A stretch of 64,000 nucleotides of DNA from Atriophallophorus winterbourni (lineage: Eukaryota; Platyhelminthes; Trematoda; Plagiorchiida; Microphallidae). Made by a program: the position numbers and the translations under genes. The notes beneath the pieces were generated by a model that made no database searches, had not been told where the DNA came from, and saw only the letters and a list, made by a program, of their open reading frames with translations. Within the stretch, counting starts at the first letter, position 1. Each line of letters opens with the position of its first letter. Below, one piece after another: positions 10,980 through 21,379 of the stretch. Where the stretch lies: NCBI GenBank assembly GCA_013407085.1, contig JACCGJ010011118.1:1-64000 (forward strand), read 5' to 3'.

Positions 10980-11341
10980 TTATTTAACAGGCTGGGTATA
11001 TTTTGAATATATATCCTGAGCTTCAATGTAAATTTTAGTATCCTTCAGTTCATCACATTCCTAGAAATGTAGAAAATGGGTAGCATTACTTGTAGCAATT
11101 CAAATAAGGTTTGAATGGCATTTTCTAATCGCATTTGCGAATCAGAAATCATCATATTTGCTTCATCCAAAAGTTTTTTCTGAAGTTCGAATTTAACTTC
11201 CTTACTGTGTTTTTAACTTCCCATTCATCTGCATGTTCTGCCATTTGCTCTTCATATTTTTTTGCAAGTTCATCGTGTTCTTCTTTACTTCTCAAGGCAT
11301 CTTTCGCAATTCTTGTAAATGTATCACCACATAGTTTACCT
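10980..11341 (-). CDS. TBCA: Tubulin-folding cofactor A, exons 2-4 (5' exon not found)
   Basis: TBCA is a small helical cytosolic chaperone that holds beta-tubulin during tubulin dimer assembly. The exon order on the minus strand is 11339 (or 11341) to 11206 (KLCGDTFTRIAKDALRSKEE onward), 11179-11090 (KKLLDEANMMISDSQMRLEN onward) and 11060-10980 (ECDELKDTKIYIEAQDIYSK, stop TAA at 10982). Removing two tiny GT-AG introns (26 and 29 bp) restores a single frame that aligns without gaps to animal TBCA, including its conserved MMI-D--RRLE segment. The 100 visible residues plus a missing first exon of about 12-15 residues match the usual ~108. The first exon (Met to the conserved Lys-Thr-Gly) is not found up to 11.7 kb and may lie beyond the transposons. 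A retrocopy is unlikely because introns are kept. SEC61B converges from the left. Confidence 0.9.
11061..11089 (-). other. TBCA: 29-bp micro-intron of TBCA
   Basis: Read on the minus strand, the intron starts GTAATG and ends ACATTTCTAG. It joins ...TLFELLQ to ECDELKD in frame. Without it the frame runs into a stop just after the junction. Confidence 0.8.
11180..11205 (-). other. TBCA: 26-bp micro-intron of TBCA
   Basis: Read on the minus strand, the intron starts GTAAGG and ends GAACTTCAG. Its removal joins ...DEWEVKNT to KKLLDEANMMI, which lines up residue for residue with other TBCA proteins. Leaving it in shifts the frame because 26 is not a multiple of three. The alternative, a small indel in a decayed gene, would need compensating errors. 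Confidence 0.75.
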
Positions 11342-11733
11342 CTTTACGACATTGCTCCGGATAGTAAGTTGGCGTAGCCTTGGGTCAGCTGATTTGTCAT
11401 TCATCTGGGGTTTGGCTGTGTTAATGTAATGAATAACCATTTAACAAAGAATAAAATAAGCATAAGAGACATTAAGATTAGACGAGTAAGAGATCAGAAC
11501 AAAAGCGTAACAAACGGAATGATTACAACAATGACTGCAAAAATAAAAGGGTGAAATTCTCTCATCTGTTTACTCGATTGACTGCATTAATGCTTTTAGG
11601 TACTTTGGTGCGAGTGTGTTATCCGAGACAAAAGATGGAGAAAAGAAAAGACCAAACAATGATCGACTTTTGCAGCTAAATGTGGACGAATTGAAATTCG
11701 TAACTACAGACCAAGTCCTTGCTTTATACTGCT
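11342..11733. other. Upstream intron or intergenic region of TBCA, no exon recognised
   Basis: I searched the minus strand for a short first exon of TBCA ending in a split Gly codon and found none. No other feature is visible. Confidence 0.4.
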
Positions 11734-11838
11734 CCATTGGAGTATAGTTTTGTCAAGCAGATATAGATTGAAAGCAGAAGTATTCAGTACCCGGAAGTCA
11801 GGTTTTATTCACTTCAGAATGACAGTATGAGAGCTAAA
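11734..11838. repeat. ~105-bp interspersed repeat, copy 1
   Basis: The sequence GTATAGTTTTGTCAAGCAGA, through GTACCCGGAAGTCAGG, to AATGACAGTATGAGAG is nearly identical to 20030-20133. At its right edge it abuts the truncated RTE-1 copy directly; at 20133 it abuts a CR1 fragment. No coding potential. Confidence 0.8.
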
Positions 11839-12656
11839 ATGCATTCAGCTTCCGTTCGTGTCTTGCGTGGGTGGCCCAGGTTTCGCTGCCGTATAGTAAA
11901 GCATTTAGTACGCACGCGCTGTATATCATCATCTTTGTCTTTACAGTCAGCTTACGGTTACCCCAAACACGAGAGTTCAATCGGGACAAAATGACAGCTG
12001 CTCTGCCAATCCGCTTATCAATCTCCGTGTCTAGCGAGAGGTTACCCGCAATGGTTGAACCAAGATATGTGAAATGATGTACTGGTTCGAGCTGACAGTT
12101 TCCAACAGTGATGATTGGTGGCGATACAGTCCCTTGACCAAGGACTTTGGTCTTGCTCATGCTGATTTTTAGACCAAAATCTTTGCATGCCGACGAAAAA
12201 CAGTCCATTAGCGACTGTAGGTTCTCTTGGGAGTGAGCAATAAAGGCTGCATCGTCGGCAAACAACAGGTCACGGATTATCACATCCCGTACTTTGGTTT
12301 GTGCTCTCAACCGGTTCAGGTTGAAAAGCTTGCCATCACTTCGCGTGCGTATGTAAATGCCTTCTGTTCTCGTCTTAAAAGCGTGCTTCAGAAGCAGAGC
12401 AAAGAAAATGCCGAACAGCGTGGGAGCAAGAACACACCCTTGTTTGACGCCTCGGCGAATTTCAAATGCTTCTGAACTGCAACCGTTAAAATGGACTGAG
12501 CCTTTCATGCCTGAGTGGAACGAAATAACGAGTCTCAGCAGCCTTGGTGGGCAGCCTATCAGATCAAGCATTTTGAAAAGACCCTCCCTGCTGACGTAGT
12601 CGAATGCCTTAGTTAAATCAATAAAACAGCGTATAATGGCATACGCTGTTCCCGAC
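11839..12656 (-). mobile_element. RTE-1 LINE copy b, RT segment (left of the nested insertion)
   Basis: One open frame (12571-11834, minus) encodes a stretch of reverse transcriptase with RRGVKQGCVLAPTLFGIFFA, then LLFADDAAFIAHSQENLQSL (active-site ADD), FTYLGSTIAGNL and LLYGSETWATHARHERK. It is cut at the low end right after NAF by the 105-bp repeat, so its C-terminus and 3' tail are missing. At the high end it is interrupted by RTE-2. The same element resumes at 16278 after the 10-bp duplication TGTTCCCGAC (12647-12656 and 16268-16277). Confidence 0.9.
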
Positions 12657-15600
12657 TAGGCATGGGCGACCTGGCAGTATCCCAGCCCGCATACAACCAT
12701 GACTATTACTACGAAAACCAACTCCATAGTGCATCGGCCGTCGCGCACGATAAACAGGGTCGCCTTACCTGCTGCATACAGCAGGGCGGGTAAGCGAAAA
12801 CAAGCTACTGCTGGCCCTACTCTTCAAACTGTTTCCGACCCTTCCCCTCCCCCATCCACTCTTAACAACTCTCCGTCTGTCAATCCCAGCTTTAGAAAAG
12901 ACCGCGCTGAACATGTTGGAACATTTTCTGTTCGCGAATCTATAGATCACTTTCTCAAACCACGGACCTCTGCTCACATCGGAGCCATGAATGTCAGGAC
13001 TCTGAGACAAATAGGCCAACAAGCTGCACTGGCTCTTACCTTAGATAGTCTATCTATTGATGTTTGCTGCTTATCGGAAACGCGCTTATATGATCCGTCT
13101 ATAATTACTGAACTTACTGCCCCAAAATCTTTCAACTCGCTACTTTTTGCGCTGCTCTGGTGATTCTGTAGCTGCCATTTCAGGACAGGCGGGTGTTGGT
13201 ATAGTGCTGAATTCACGTGCCGAATCCTGTCTAATCGATTGGATTCCTCTCAATAGCAGGATGTGCGCAGTTAGACTCGCCACTAATATTAGATCAAACT
13301 CAAAATCTTCTAATCAGAGATGCTTGTTTATTCTAGCAACTTACGCTCCGACTAACACCAATTCCGACGACGAGAAGAACGCCTTCTACGACGATCTTTA
13401 TGCTCTTTTGCGACGTGCAAAAAGCTCCGATATTGTTGTCTAGCAGGAGATATGAATGCCAGAATAGGTCGCTTAGATACATCCTGAATCACAATTAGGT
13501 GGCATGTTTGGTCTTGAAGCCAACGCACAGATAATGGTGAACGGTTTATACATTCTGTGCACAATCTCGATTATTCATTAGCAGCACTTCCTTTCGCCAT
13601 AAAAGATGTCAATGTTACCACATGGCGCTCGCCGGATGGAAGCCAACCTTCGGCCCAAATCGACCATATCGCCATAAGTGCTCGCTGGAGAGGTTGCATT
13701 GAGGACTGCCGCTCTTTTTGGAATACCTGCGTAGATTCAGATCATGCTCTTGTGCGATGTAGGTTCTCGTTAAAGTTCTCCGGTACGAAGCCCTCGAATG
13801 GGAAACGTATTGCTGTCGAAAAATTCTTTCAGCCTGCAGTTCAAGAAATTTATAGGACCACCTTGAGTAACTCACTCCCAGTTGCCCAGTATGCAACTAC
13901 CGATGAAAGGTGGAACAAAATAGCAGGGATTATGCGAGCCGCCGCAATAACAGCCTGTGAGACTGCACAACCAACCCAAAAAGTCCCACTGGATTTCACA
14001 GCGCTCTATAGAAATTCTTCACCAGCGACGCGAAATACCTCATGGTCCTGGACACAATACAGAGCGTAGACGCGTGAGGAATAAACTTAAACGGAGCTTA
14101 AGACTAGACAGAGAAAGGTGGTGGCTAAATAAGGTCGAAGAAATGGAAATAGCAAATAATGCGGGTAACGTGCGAAAACTCTTCCAAACTTATTCGATCG
14201 ACTGGCCTACGAAACAAGGAGTGAGTGAGACTATAGCGGAATTAGACGGTACTCTTATCACTAATAAGAATCGCCGCCTGTCACGCTGGGCCGAACATTT
14301 TGAAGAACAATTCAGCTGGTCGCCTGCAACAGAATCATTCCCTCACTTGAGGCAGTGTGATCCTTGGCCTGTTAGCGTAGATCCCCCTAATGATTTAGAA
14401 ATTAAAGCATGTATCGAATACATGAAACGATTCAAAACTGCTGGCCCCGATGACATACCGCCTGTTTTGTTCAAAGAAGGTGGCCAAGTCCTAATCAGCA
14501 CATTAGGAGATCTCCTCCGTGAAGTGTGGATGACAGAATCCGTCCCTCCGAGTTGGGGCGAATCAGTTATCATACCTATATTTAAAAAAGGTGTGCGAAG
14601 CTCATGCTCTAATCACCGTGGGATAAGTCTCACTCCCACCATTACGAGGTTATTAGCGTCCATATGTCTTCGAAGATTAACATCGCATAGGGAATCACAG
14701 ATCCGTGAGCAGCAAGCTGGCTTCCGGCCTGGCAGAGGCTGTGTCGACCACATTTTTACTCTTCGACGGATATTAGAACTGCGGCACACATATCGACAGC
14801 CGACAATAGCCATCTTTTTAGACTTCAAAGGAGCATTTGATTCAGTCGATCGAAATGTCCTGTTTAAGAACTTGCTGTGCAAAGGCGTTCCGCATAAGTA
14901 TGTCAACATACTACGCGCACTTTATGCTCATACATCCAGATGCGTTAGGGTTTACAATGAACTCTCACCCAAATTCCACACCACAAGTGGCGTCCGACAA
15001 GGATGCCCGATTTCTCCGTTTTTGTTCAATTTTGTAATTGATGCAATTATGGAGTTGTGCAACGATGGTGCCCCAGCTTTCGGAGTTCACCTAATGCCAG
15101 GCGTCAAGCTTCTCGACTTGGATTATGCTGATGATATAGTTCTGCTCTTCGACTCGTACACAGATGCACAGGCGATACTGAACAAGCTATCTAGTATTGT
15201 GCCCGCATTTGGAATGCGTTTTGCGCCCTCTAAGTGCAGTGTTCTTCTGCAGGACATCGACTTATCGAACAACGCTTTATTACTTGACAATCAGGCGTTT
15301 GAAATTGTGGATCGTTTTACGTATCTCGGTAGTTGTATCAATAATTCTGCATCGTGAAATAACGAGGTCTCGGCACGCATTTCTAAAGCGACCGTAGCAT
15401 TCCGCAACCTAGGTCACCTCTGGCGTCAGAAAGGACCGTCTCTGCTACTCAAGGGAAGAGTCTATAAAGCGACAGTTCGGGCTGTTACTGTATGGGTGCG
15501 AAACCTGGACCTTACGTAAAGAACACATTCAGCGTCTCCAAGTATTTGACAACCGGTGTCTCCGCAGCATTCTAGGAGTTAGCTGTTACAATCGTATGCG

Positions 15601-16267
15601 CACCGATGCTCTCCGAAATAAGTTGTTTGGTAGTAATGTCGATATAGAGAAGCAGATCAACATGCATAGGTTACGCTGGCTGGGTCACGTTTTACGGATG
15701 CCGGACCACCGACTTCCGAAACAGATTCTTTTTGCGACGCCACATCCTGATTGGAGTAAATCTAGGGGTGGCCAAACCGTCACATGGCATAGGCAGCTAA
15801 AAATTCTTACTAGTAACCTTTCCAAAGTAGGCGCAGCGCGTCTTTCAGACTGGTGTCCCCGCGATCATATATCGCAATGGTTAGTTACGCTTCAGGATAT
15901 GTCCCGAAACCGTGTTAAATGGCGGTCTTGCACTAAGCATCTTCTTGGAGTGTTTGCATAACCTTGTATGTTGTCAAGCGGAGTGACGAGAAAAGCTTGT
16001 TATGATGCATGACAGTGAAAGCCGCAAGGAAGCTGCCGTGCTGATGTTGCTCTACCCGTTCACGAAACTTGTTTGAATGTATGTGCCATTCGAGATGTAG
16101 GCACCTCTCCCCAGTTTGTTTGTGCTTACTCTTCTCTAGAAGCCGTAGCAATTTAAGTCCCACCCTTCCCCATCTTTTAGGATTTTACTTTTTCATGGTT
16201 GTATGGCAGTTAAGCATTCGGTACGTGCTACTGGTGTATTGCTGTCTTTGATGATGATGATTGATGA
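12657..16267 (+). mobile_element. RTE-2 LINE, near-complete insertion with 10-bp target-site duplication
   Basis: This 3.6-kb insertion starts TAGGCATGGGCGACCTGG and ends in TGA-type repeats (TTTGATGATGATGATTGA). It is bounded by TGTTCCCGAC on both sides (12647-12656, 16268-16277) and sits inside RTE-1 copy b. Rejoining the flanks gives sequence matching the uninterrupted RTE-1 copy at 52.74 kb. The element carries 5' endonuclease and 3' RT domains in one broken reading frame (see 12699-15961). The perfect duplication points to a fairly recent event, although the ORF already has several stops and frameshifts. Confidence 0.93.
12699..15961 (+). pseudogene. RTE-2 endonuclease-reverse transcriptase, broken ORF
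   Basis: LINE-encoded polyprotein for target-primed reverse transcription. The N-terminus is low complexity. The AP-type endonuclease runs from HIGAMNVRTLRQIG (about 12978) through the catalytic-Glu segment CCLSETRLYD to DHIAISARWRG and DSDHALVRCR (the SDH motif, about 13737). The reverse transcriptase follows: FRPGRGCVDHIFTLR, FLDFKGAFDSVDR, SGVRQGCPISPFLFNFVIDA, then the active site LDYADDIVLL (about 15117). The end is LRWLGHVLRMP and a stop at 15961. Breaks seen are a frame change near 13150, TAG at 13441, another frame change by 13557, a switch near 13990, TGA at 15355 and a further shift before 15596. The longest intact piece is 13957-15357. All domains are present, so the copy is structurally complete but coding-dead. 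Confidence 0.9.
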
Positions 16268-16703
16268 TGTTCCCGACACTTTTCTTGAAGTTGTCTCAGG
16301 GAGAAGATCATGTCAACGGTTGATCTTCACTTGCGGAAACCACATTGAGATTCGGAGTAAATTCTATCAGCTAAAACTTGCAGCCGGATCTGTAAGACTT
16401 TAGCAAACAATTTACCTACAACATTCAGAAGGGAGATTCCTCTGTCATTGTTGCAGTCGCCTCTGTCACCCTTATTCTTAAATAGCGTGATGATCTTTGT
16501 GTCTCGCATCTCTTGTGGGACACCCACCCCCCGTCCTGCCAGCACTGAAGAAGCAAATGGTGAAGAGGCTGTAATAATGCTGCTCTACCGCATTTGATGA
16601 GCTCAGGTGGAATTCCGTCGTCACCAGGGGCCTATCCATTCGCTAAGCGGTCGATTGCCTTATTGAGCTCATTAAGAGTAGGAGGGGTTTCTAGATATTC
16701 AAT

Positions 16704-17067
16704 ATATATTTTTTTACACAATCATTTAAAAATGACAAAGTGCCACCCAATCAATTTGGGTGTGGGCGTGATACTACCCGGTTGCCCAGGCCGAAGTAGA
16801 GGAGTTGATCTTGAGGACTCCCACCTCAAGCCTTTGGCCCGAAAGCCTAACCCGCAAGGCAGCGGAGCGAGATTAAGGATCGCACCTATCGGGGCCGGAT
16901 ACCGTAGGTACAGTTCACAAGCCATTCGCGAGGTAGAGACCAAACAGGGACTCCCGACATCATCCCAACCAGTCGAGCCGGTGATCCTTGCGGATTCATA
17001 CGCCTCTTCTGGTATACAATGTCCGCGAGGGACAAGGAGACTGTGTTTGTCTGGCTTCTCACCATTC
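16704..17067 (-). mobile_element. SINE-like ~365-bp insertion with 7-bp duplication
   Basis: This insertion breaks RTE-1 copy b between ATTCAAT repeats (16697-16703 and about 17068-17074). Aligned to RTE-1 at 53.16 kb, the flanks join cleanly. On the minus strand it ends GGGTGGCACTTTGTCATTTT, TAAATGATTGTG, then T/A-rich DNA, like a retroposon tail. The same 3' end occurs at 19970-20012 on the plus strand, also between short duplications. It contains an open minus-strand frame (17102-16722, 126 residues) with no recognisable domain. I judge it a non-coding, LINE-mobilised element. Confidence 0.7.
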
Positions 17068-17289
17068 AATGGTCGGCAACCGTTCGACATTTTCAAGTGC
17101 ATGCGGTAGAACCGTATTGTCCCTAGAGTAGAGGGAGGAGAAGTGCTCTACCAATCTTTCCATCTGTTGAGTTTTGTCGACAATCGGCTTAACAGATAAA
17201 GACTTAATGGGAGCCGTTTTAAGTTTGTTTGGGCCAATGGCACTCTTGATCTCATCATACATACCGTGAAAATTGCCGGTATCCGCAGC

Positions 17290-17367
17290 TTTTTGGATAT
17301 TGGTATGGTATGAAAGCACAAGCCTGATCCAGGCAAAGTGCCGCACAGTCAGAGACTGCACGGATAT
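17290..17367 (-). repeat. SINE-like repeat, short copy inside RTE-1
   Basis: The sequence GGTATGGTATGAAAGCACAA, then CCTGATCCAGGCAAAGTGCC, then CAGTCAGAGACTGCACG matches the family. It sits within RTE-1 copy b between GGATATTGG-like repeats (TTTGGATATTGG before, ACGGATATTGGATATT after), which probably represent the target-site duplication. Confidence 0.8.
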
Positions 17368-18554
17368 TGGATATTGAGGCTAACTTCAGTCCAATAGTCG
17401 TTTGCACAACGCCTTGCAGTCTGTTGGACCTTATTTCTAGCGGCTCTTAGAAGACGTAAGTTTTCATCTGTTGGCATACCTTTGAACCTTAAAAATGCTG
17501 ACCGATTCTCATCCAGCACAGCAGTCATCTCAGAAGCGTTTGCTTCGAACCCGTCGCTCGTTCGAGCTTTCTTCGGACCGAAAGTGGAAAGTGTGACTCG
17601 GCATATGCAGCTTTTTATCAATTCCCAGTTTTCTGAAGCAGATTCAAGTAGGGTTGTCTTGTTGAACTAGTCCGTGAAGGCTTTTGTGAATCTCGCAGTT
17701 AGATTAGGTTCGCACATGCGAGTGACCTCTATCCTAGGCTTAGCAGACAATTTGGTGCGGTGAAATCTCGTGTGGGGGAGCTTCAGTTTTGCACAGACCA
17801 GTGAATGATCAGTCGCAGTCTGCGCTTTGATATGATCTGGTGAGGAGCACGCTTCCTATATTAGTACGCTTAACAAGAATAAGATGATGCCAATGCTTAG
17901 AGCGAGGATGCTGTGGTTTTGTTTGAAAGAAAGTGTTACTGACACAAAGATTGAACTGTGTGTACAATTCTAAAAGGCGTTGCCCATTTTCATTGGTTTT
18001 ACCTACACCGAACCTTCCGAGATAGTTTTGCCAAGACTCGTAATCTGCACCAACTCTGGCATTGAAATCACCCAATACCACTACACAGTTTTTCTGTGGC
18101 ACGTTTTTCAGGACGGCTGTGAGGTTATGATAAGAAGCGTCTTTTTCAGCAGGCGTCGCAGAGAGCGTGGGTGCATAAACGTTGACCAACGTAATGGTAC
18201 CAGTAATGCACCTCAGATTTAGAGTCCAAATCCGTTCGCTCCCGCTGCTGCTCGGTTCTGTTGCTTTTAATATGTCGTTTCACACGGCAAACCCAACTCC
18301 ATGCAGTCGAGGCTCATCGGAACCTCTTCCGTTCCAAAATAATGTGTAATCACTTTCTGTTAGCTTGCCAGTGTCTGGTAAGCGCATCTCTTGTAGGGCA
18401 GCCACGTCGATATTCAGCCTCTTTAGCTCGTTGTTAATCACGGCGGACTTTCTAACGCGTCTGATATTCGAGACGTCGTTATGAAATCCTGGAAGCATGG
18501 ACAGGGGGTCGGGTGGAGTTCAGCAGGTTTGGTGTCGTTTGCCAAAGTTCCGTA

Positions 18555-18830
18555 AAGGGTATGGTATGGTATGAAAGCACAAGCCTGATCCAGGCAAGGT
18601 GCCGCACAGTCAGGCTGCACGTGGGCTAAGATATTGTCAGGTTGCCCAGGCCTAGACAGAAATGAGGAAGAAAAAGAACAAGAAATGGTAGTGAGACTCC
18701 AGCCTGTTTCACCATGCAGCTCTCTACCGTTGGCTAATCAATTTAGCACGATGCTAGCCACACAGCACAGAAATGCTGCACGATTTCACATACGTAACAA
18801 TCAATACATGGGGAGATGAATCGGCGTAGT
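18555..18830 (-). repeat. SINE-like repeat, longest copy
   Basis: This copy runs about 275 bp, from (GGTAT)n-GAAAGCACAAGCCTG to ACGATTTCACATACGTAAC. It matches 6950-7190 and 20711-20950 plus a slightly longer A/G-rich middle. The GGTAT triplication at its low edge looks like a simple-repeat tail if the element is transcribed on the minus strand. Confidence 0.8.
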
Positions 18831-19969
18831 TCCGTATATATGTATCTGGTAAGGCAGAGGAAAGTGGGTACAGTATCGGGAAGAAAGAAAAGCGAAAATC
18901 CATTAAACTTGTTGAGAAAAATAAAGATAAGCGTCAAGTCGCTCTTTAAAATGGAGAGTGATGTGACGGTTACGATAAAACTGGTAGATCATTCCAAACA
19001 CGCTGAGTACGGACAGAAAAGAAAAAAATTAAGGCAGTTCAACCGAAAGGGCCCATGAGCCAGCTTGAAGACATTGGTTCTGGAACTGAATGCCATCAAA
19101 AGCTGTACATGGCACGACTGTGTGCATTTTAGGGATTTGGAAAACCAGTATCAGATCCCCTCGGATGAGACGGAAACTCATCGGGAACACGTTGAGTTGC
19201 TGAAGGCGGTCTTCATAGTTAAGCAAACTGAGTCCTTTGACGAGCTTGTGAATCTCCGTTGAGCCCGCTATAGGACGTGATGATCACGCTGTAGCCATGG
19301 AGACCAAACTGATACCGCATATTCGAGGTGGCGTCTGATGTAACCGTGTAGGAGCGAGGAAAAGAGACGGCGGTCAAAAGACCCGAAGAGCCTTTTGAGG
19401 AGCCCTATGTTGCGATTGGCGACTGAGGATGCAAGGGAACATTGGACTGAGCACCCAAGATTACTTTGAACTAAACACCGAGGTCTTTTTCTAGCATACT
19501 CACTAAAAGTTCGGTGTCCTCTAGTTTGTACCTAGGTTCGCCAGGGCGATCGGCATTTTCGTGGGTTGGAACAGCTGGTTCGACATTTCCCAGGTATTAA
19601 GTGAGGTAAGATCCGACTGCATGTCATCACAATCATTCGAGGAAGAGAGGATGAGCCATAGTTTGATATCATCCGCGAACATTAGAAACGGGGAATTCAC
19701 ACATGCTCAAATGTCGTTGATGAATATCAAAAACAGACGCAGACCGAGTAAAGAGCCCTGAGGTAATCCGCGTTGTATTGAAAAACAATCGGAAAGCGAT
19801 TGTCTGGCGCGAACGCGAAGTGTCCTGGAGCGGAGGAATTCGACTAACTAAGACAAGAGTGGGTTACCAATTACAAGTAGGCCCAGCTTTTGCATTAAAA
19901 TAGCGTGGTTAACACGGTCAAAAGCTTTGGTATATAACATCAACACCATAGCCTGCACCAATAGCTTTG

Positions 19970-20012
19970 ACGGGTGGCACTTTTTCATTTTTAAATGATT
20001 GTGTAAATATAT
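19970..20012 (+). mobile_element. Tail-only copy of the 16704-17067 retroposon
   Basis: The sequence GGGTGGCACTTTTTCATTTT, TAAATGATTGTGT, then (AT)n matches the 3' end of the SINE-like insertion at 16704. It lies between ATAGCTTTG-type repeats (about 19961-19969 and 20011-20021), so it is a 5'-truncated insertion with target-site duplication inside the CR1 fragment. Confidence 0.65.
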
Positions 20013-20029
20013 ATATAGCTTTGGTCCAT

Positions 20030-20133
20030 GAAGTATAGTTTTGTCAAGCAGATATAGATTGAAAGCAGAAGTATTCAGTACCCGGAAGTCAGGTTTTATT
20101 CACTTCAGAATGACAGTATGAGAGATAAAATGG
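20030..20133. repeat. ~105-bp interspersed repeat, copy 2
   Basis: Nearly identical to 11734-11838 from GTATAGTTTTGTCAAGCAGA to GACAGTATGAGAG. It lies within a CR1 fragment and breaks its RT frame. Confidence 0.8.
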
Positions 20134-20710
20134 AAAGAGAGAGACGTGAGTAAAAGTAGGGTAGCAGATGTGCACAAATGCAATGTCATATTCACAACAG
20201 TCCAGCTGTCCCACGCCGAAAGCAAGTTTGTTGTACATGAGTGTCCGCGGCGAAACCCATGTCGTTCTACAGCGACAGCATTCGTCTTCTCTATAAAAGC
20301 CATCAAATCGTCGGATACAATAGATTCCATCACTTTGGAAAGCACATGGAGCAGAGTGACTGGTCGGTAAATTGCAGGATCACTGCGGTTCCCACTTCTA
20401 TAGATTGGGGTAATAATTCCCTGTTTCCAATCTTCGGGAACATGGGAGGTACCGAACAAACGTTGGAAGAACATGGAAAGTGGTTCACGTAGTTGCGCAG
20501 CAACCGCACACAATGCTTTCGGTGTGATCCGGTCCACTCCCGGTGATGAATTTTTACGGAGATGCATGATCCTTTTATATACGTGCTCAGTGGTGATATT
20601 CAACGAAGATGGTTGACAATTCTGGAATACCGGCATATAATTATCTTTCAGGGTATTTGCGGCTCACATAGAAGTCGATGTTGAGCCGCCTTCAATTTTC
20701 AGTGGGAGGA

Positions 20711-20950
20711 TGTGATGTGAAAGCACAAGCCCGATCCAGGCAAAGTGCCGCACAGTCAGAGACTGCACATGGGCTGAGATACTGTCAGGTTGCCCAGGCC
20801 TAGACAGATATGAGGGGAGAAATAGAAATGGTAGTGAGACTCCAGCGTGTTTCAGCATGCAGCTCACTACTGTTGGCCAATCAATTTAGCACGATGTTAG
20901 CCGCACAGCACAAAAATACTGCACGATTGCACATCCGTGCATACTTTTAA
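20711..20950 (-). repeat. SINE-like repeat, nearly full copy
   Basis: This copy matches 6950-7190 over about 240 bp (GAAAGCACAAGCCCGATCC to GCACGATTGCACATCCGTG). Unlike two other copies it lacks a clear GGTAT run at its low edge (GATGTGATGTGAAAGC). Confidence 0.8.
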
Positions 20951-21011
20951 TACATACTTTGAATGTGTTTCGTTTTTATGCTTGGGCTATTTATCAAGAC
21001 TGCGTGAGGTA

Positions 21012-21330
21012 TGAAAGCTCTTGGCATTGAACCCGCGAGCTGGGAAGAACTTGCTCTTGACCGCTCACATTGGAGGCATTGTGTAAAGCGTTGTCTGCAG
21101 GCTGGGGAGGAGTAGATACAGATCTTAACTGCTGAACGCAGATCACGCTGTGGTTGTGCAACTGACGCCCATCGACTAAGTTCTGCCTATCGTTGCAAGC
21201 GGTGCGGGAGAAATTGTTTATCCCGAATGGTACTGTTTAGTCATTCGAAAAGCTGTGAAACATGAAAAAATCATGCGATTGTGATGCACATCCATGGTCA
21301 ACATCGACGGAAGGAGGCCAACAACAACAT
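21012..21330 (+). mobile_element. RTE-1 LINE, 5'-truncated C-terminus with 3' tail
   Basis: It encodes MKALGIEPASWEELALDRSH, then a stop-interrupted basic tail, then the terminal zinc-finger-like YRCKRCGRNC...FSHSKSC also seen at 51432-51530. The sequence ends GGAGGCCAACAACAACA, the same CAA-type tail as the copy ending at 51359. Only the last ~320 bp are present. Confidence 0.85.
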
Positions 21331-21379
21331 TAACGAAACTGTTGTTTATCTACCTTCCATGACACTGTTTTCTTTACTT

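Larger units (their letters stand above)
16278..18498 (-). mobile_element. RTE-1 LINE copy b, endonuclease and early RT (right of the nested insertion)
   Basis: This continues the element at 11839-12656. Reading the minus strand downward from 18498: the start of the endonuclease (MLPGFHNDVSNIRRVRKS, KRLNIDVAALQEMRLPDTG), VNVYAPTLSATPAEKD and VLGDFNARVGADYESW (18189-17809), then SNTFFQTKPQHPRSKHWH, and HSADCD-type residues before 17809. After 17621 comes the linker, then EMRDTKIITLFKNKGDRGDC, an early RT block (16545-16327). Two later insertions interrupt it (16704-17067 and 17290-17365). It is truncated at the 5' end at about 18500, so the 5' UTR is missing. Frameshifts are frequent. Confidence 0.88.
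19020..20640 (-). mobile_element. CR1-like LINE fragment, RT region and C-terminus
   Basis: On the minus strand, 20636-20240 encodes an early RT block (RIMHLRKNSSPGVDRITPKA, VPEDWKQGIITPIYRSGNRS, YRPVTLLHVLSKVMESIVSD, GFRRGHSCTTNLLSAWDSW). After two small insertions the palm resumes near 19950 with TKAFDRVNHAILMQKLG, then RGLPQGSLLGLRLFLIFIND and FLMFADDIKLW (active site with ADD, about 19680). The C-terminal part extends to about 19030. Stops and frame changes are frequent. The inserted DNA is described at 19970-20012 and 20030-20133. Confidence 0.8.

Noticed and set aside
11135..11377. 80-residue Ser-rich plus-strand open frame
   Set aside because: It is the antisense of TBCA exons, which explain the sequence much better.
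16722..17102. 126-residue minus-strand open frame
   Set aside because: It lies inside a short insertion with target-site duplications and a retroposon-like tail, runs past its edge into RTE-1, and has no recognisable domain. The plus strand is open over the same stretch, so the openness reflects GC-rich composition.
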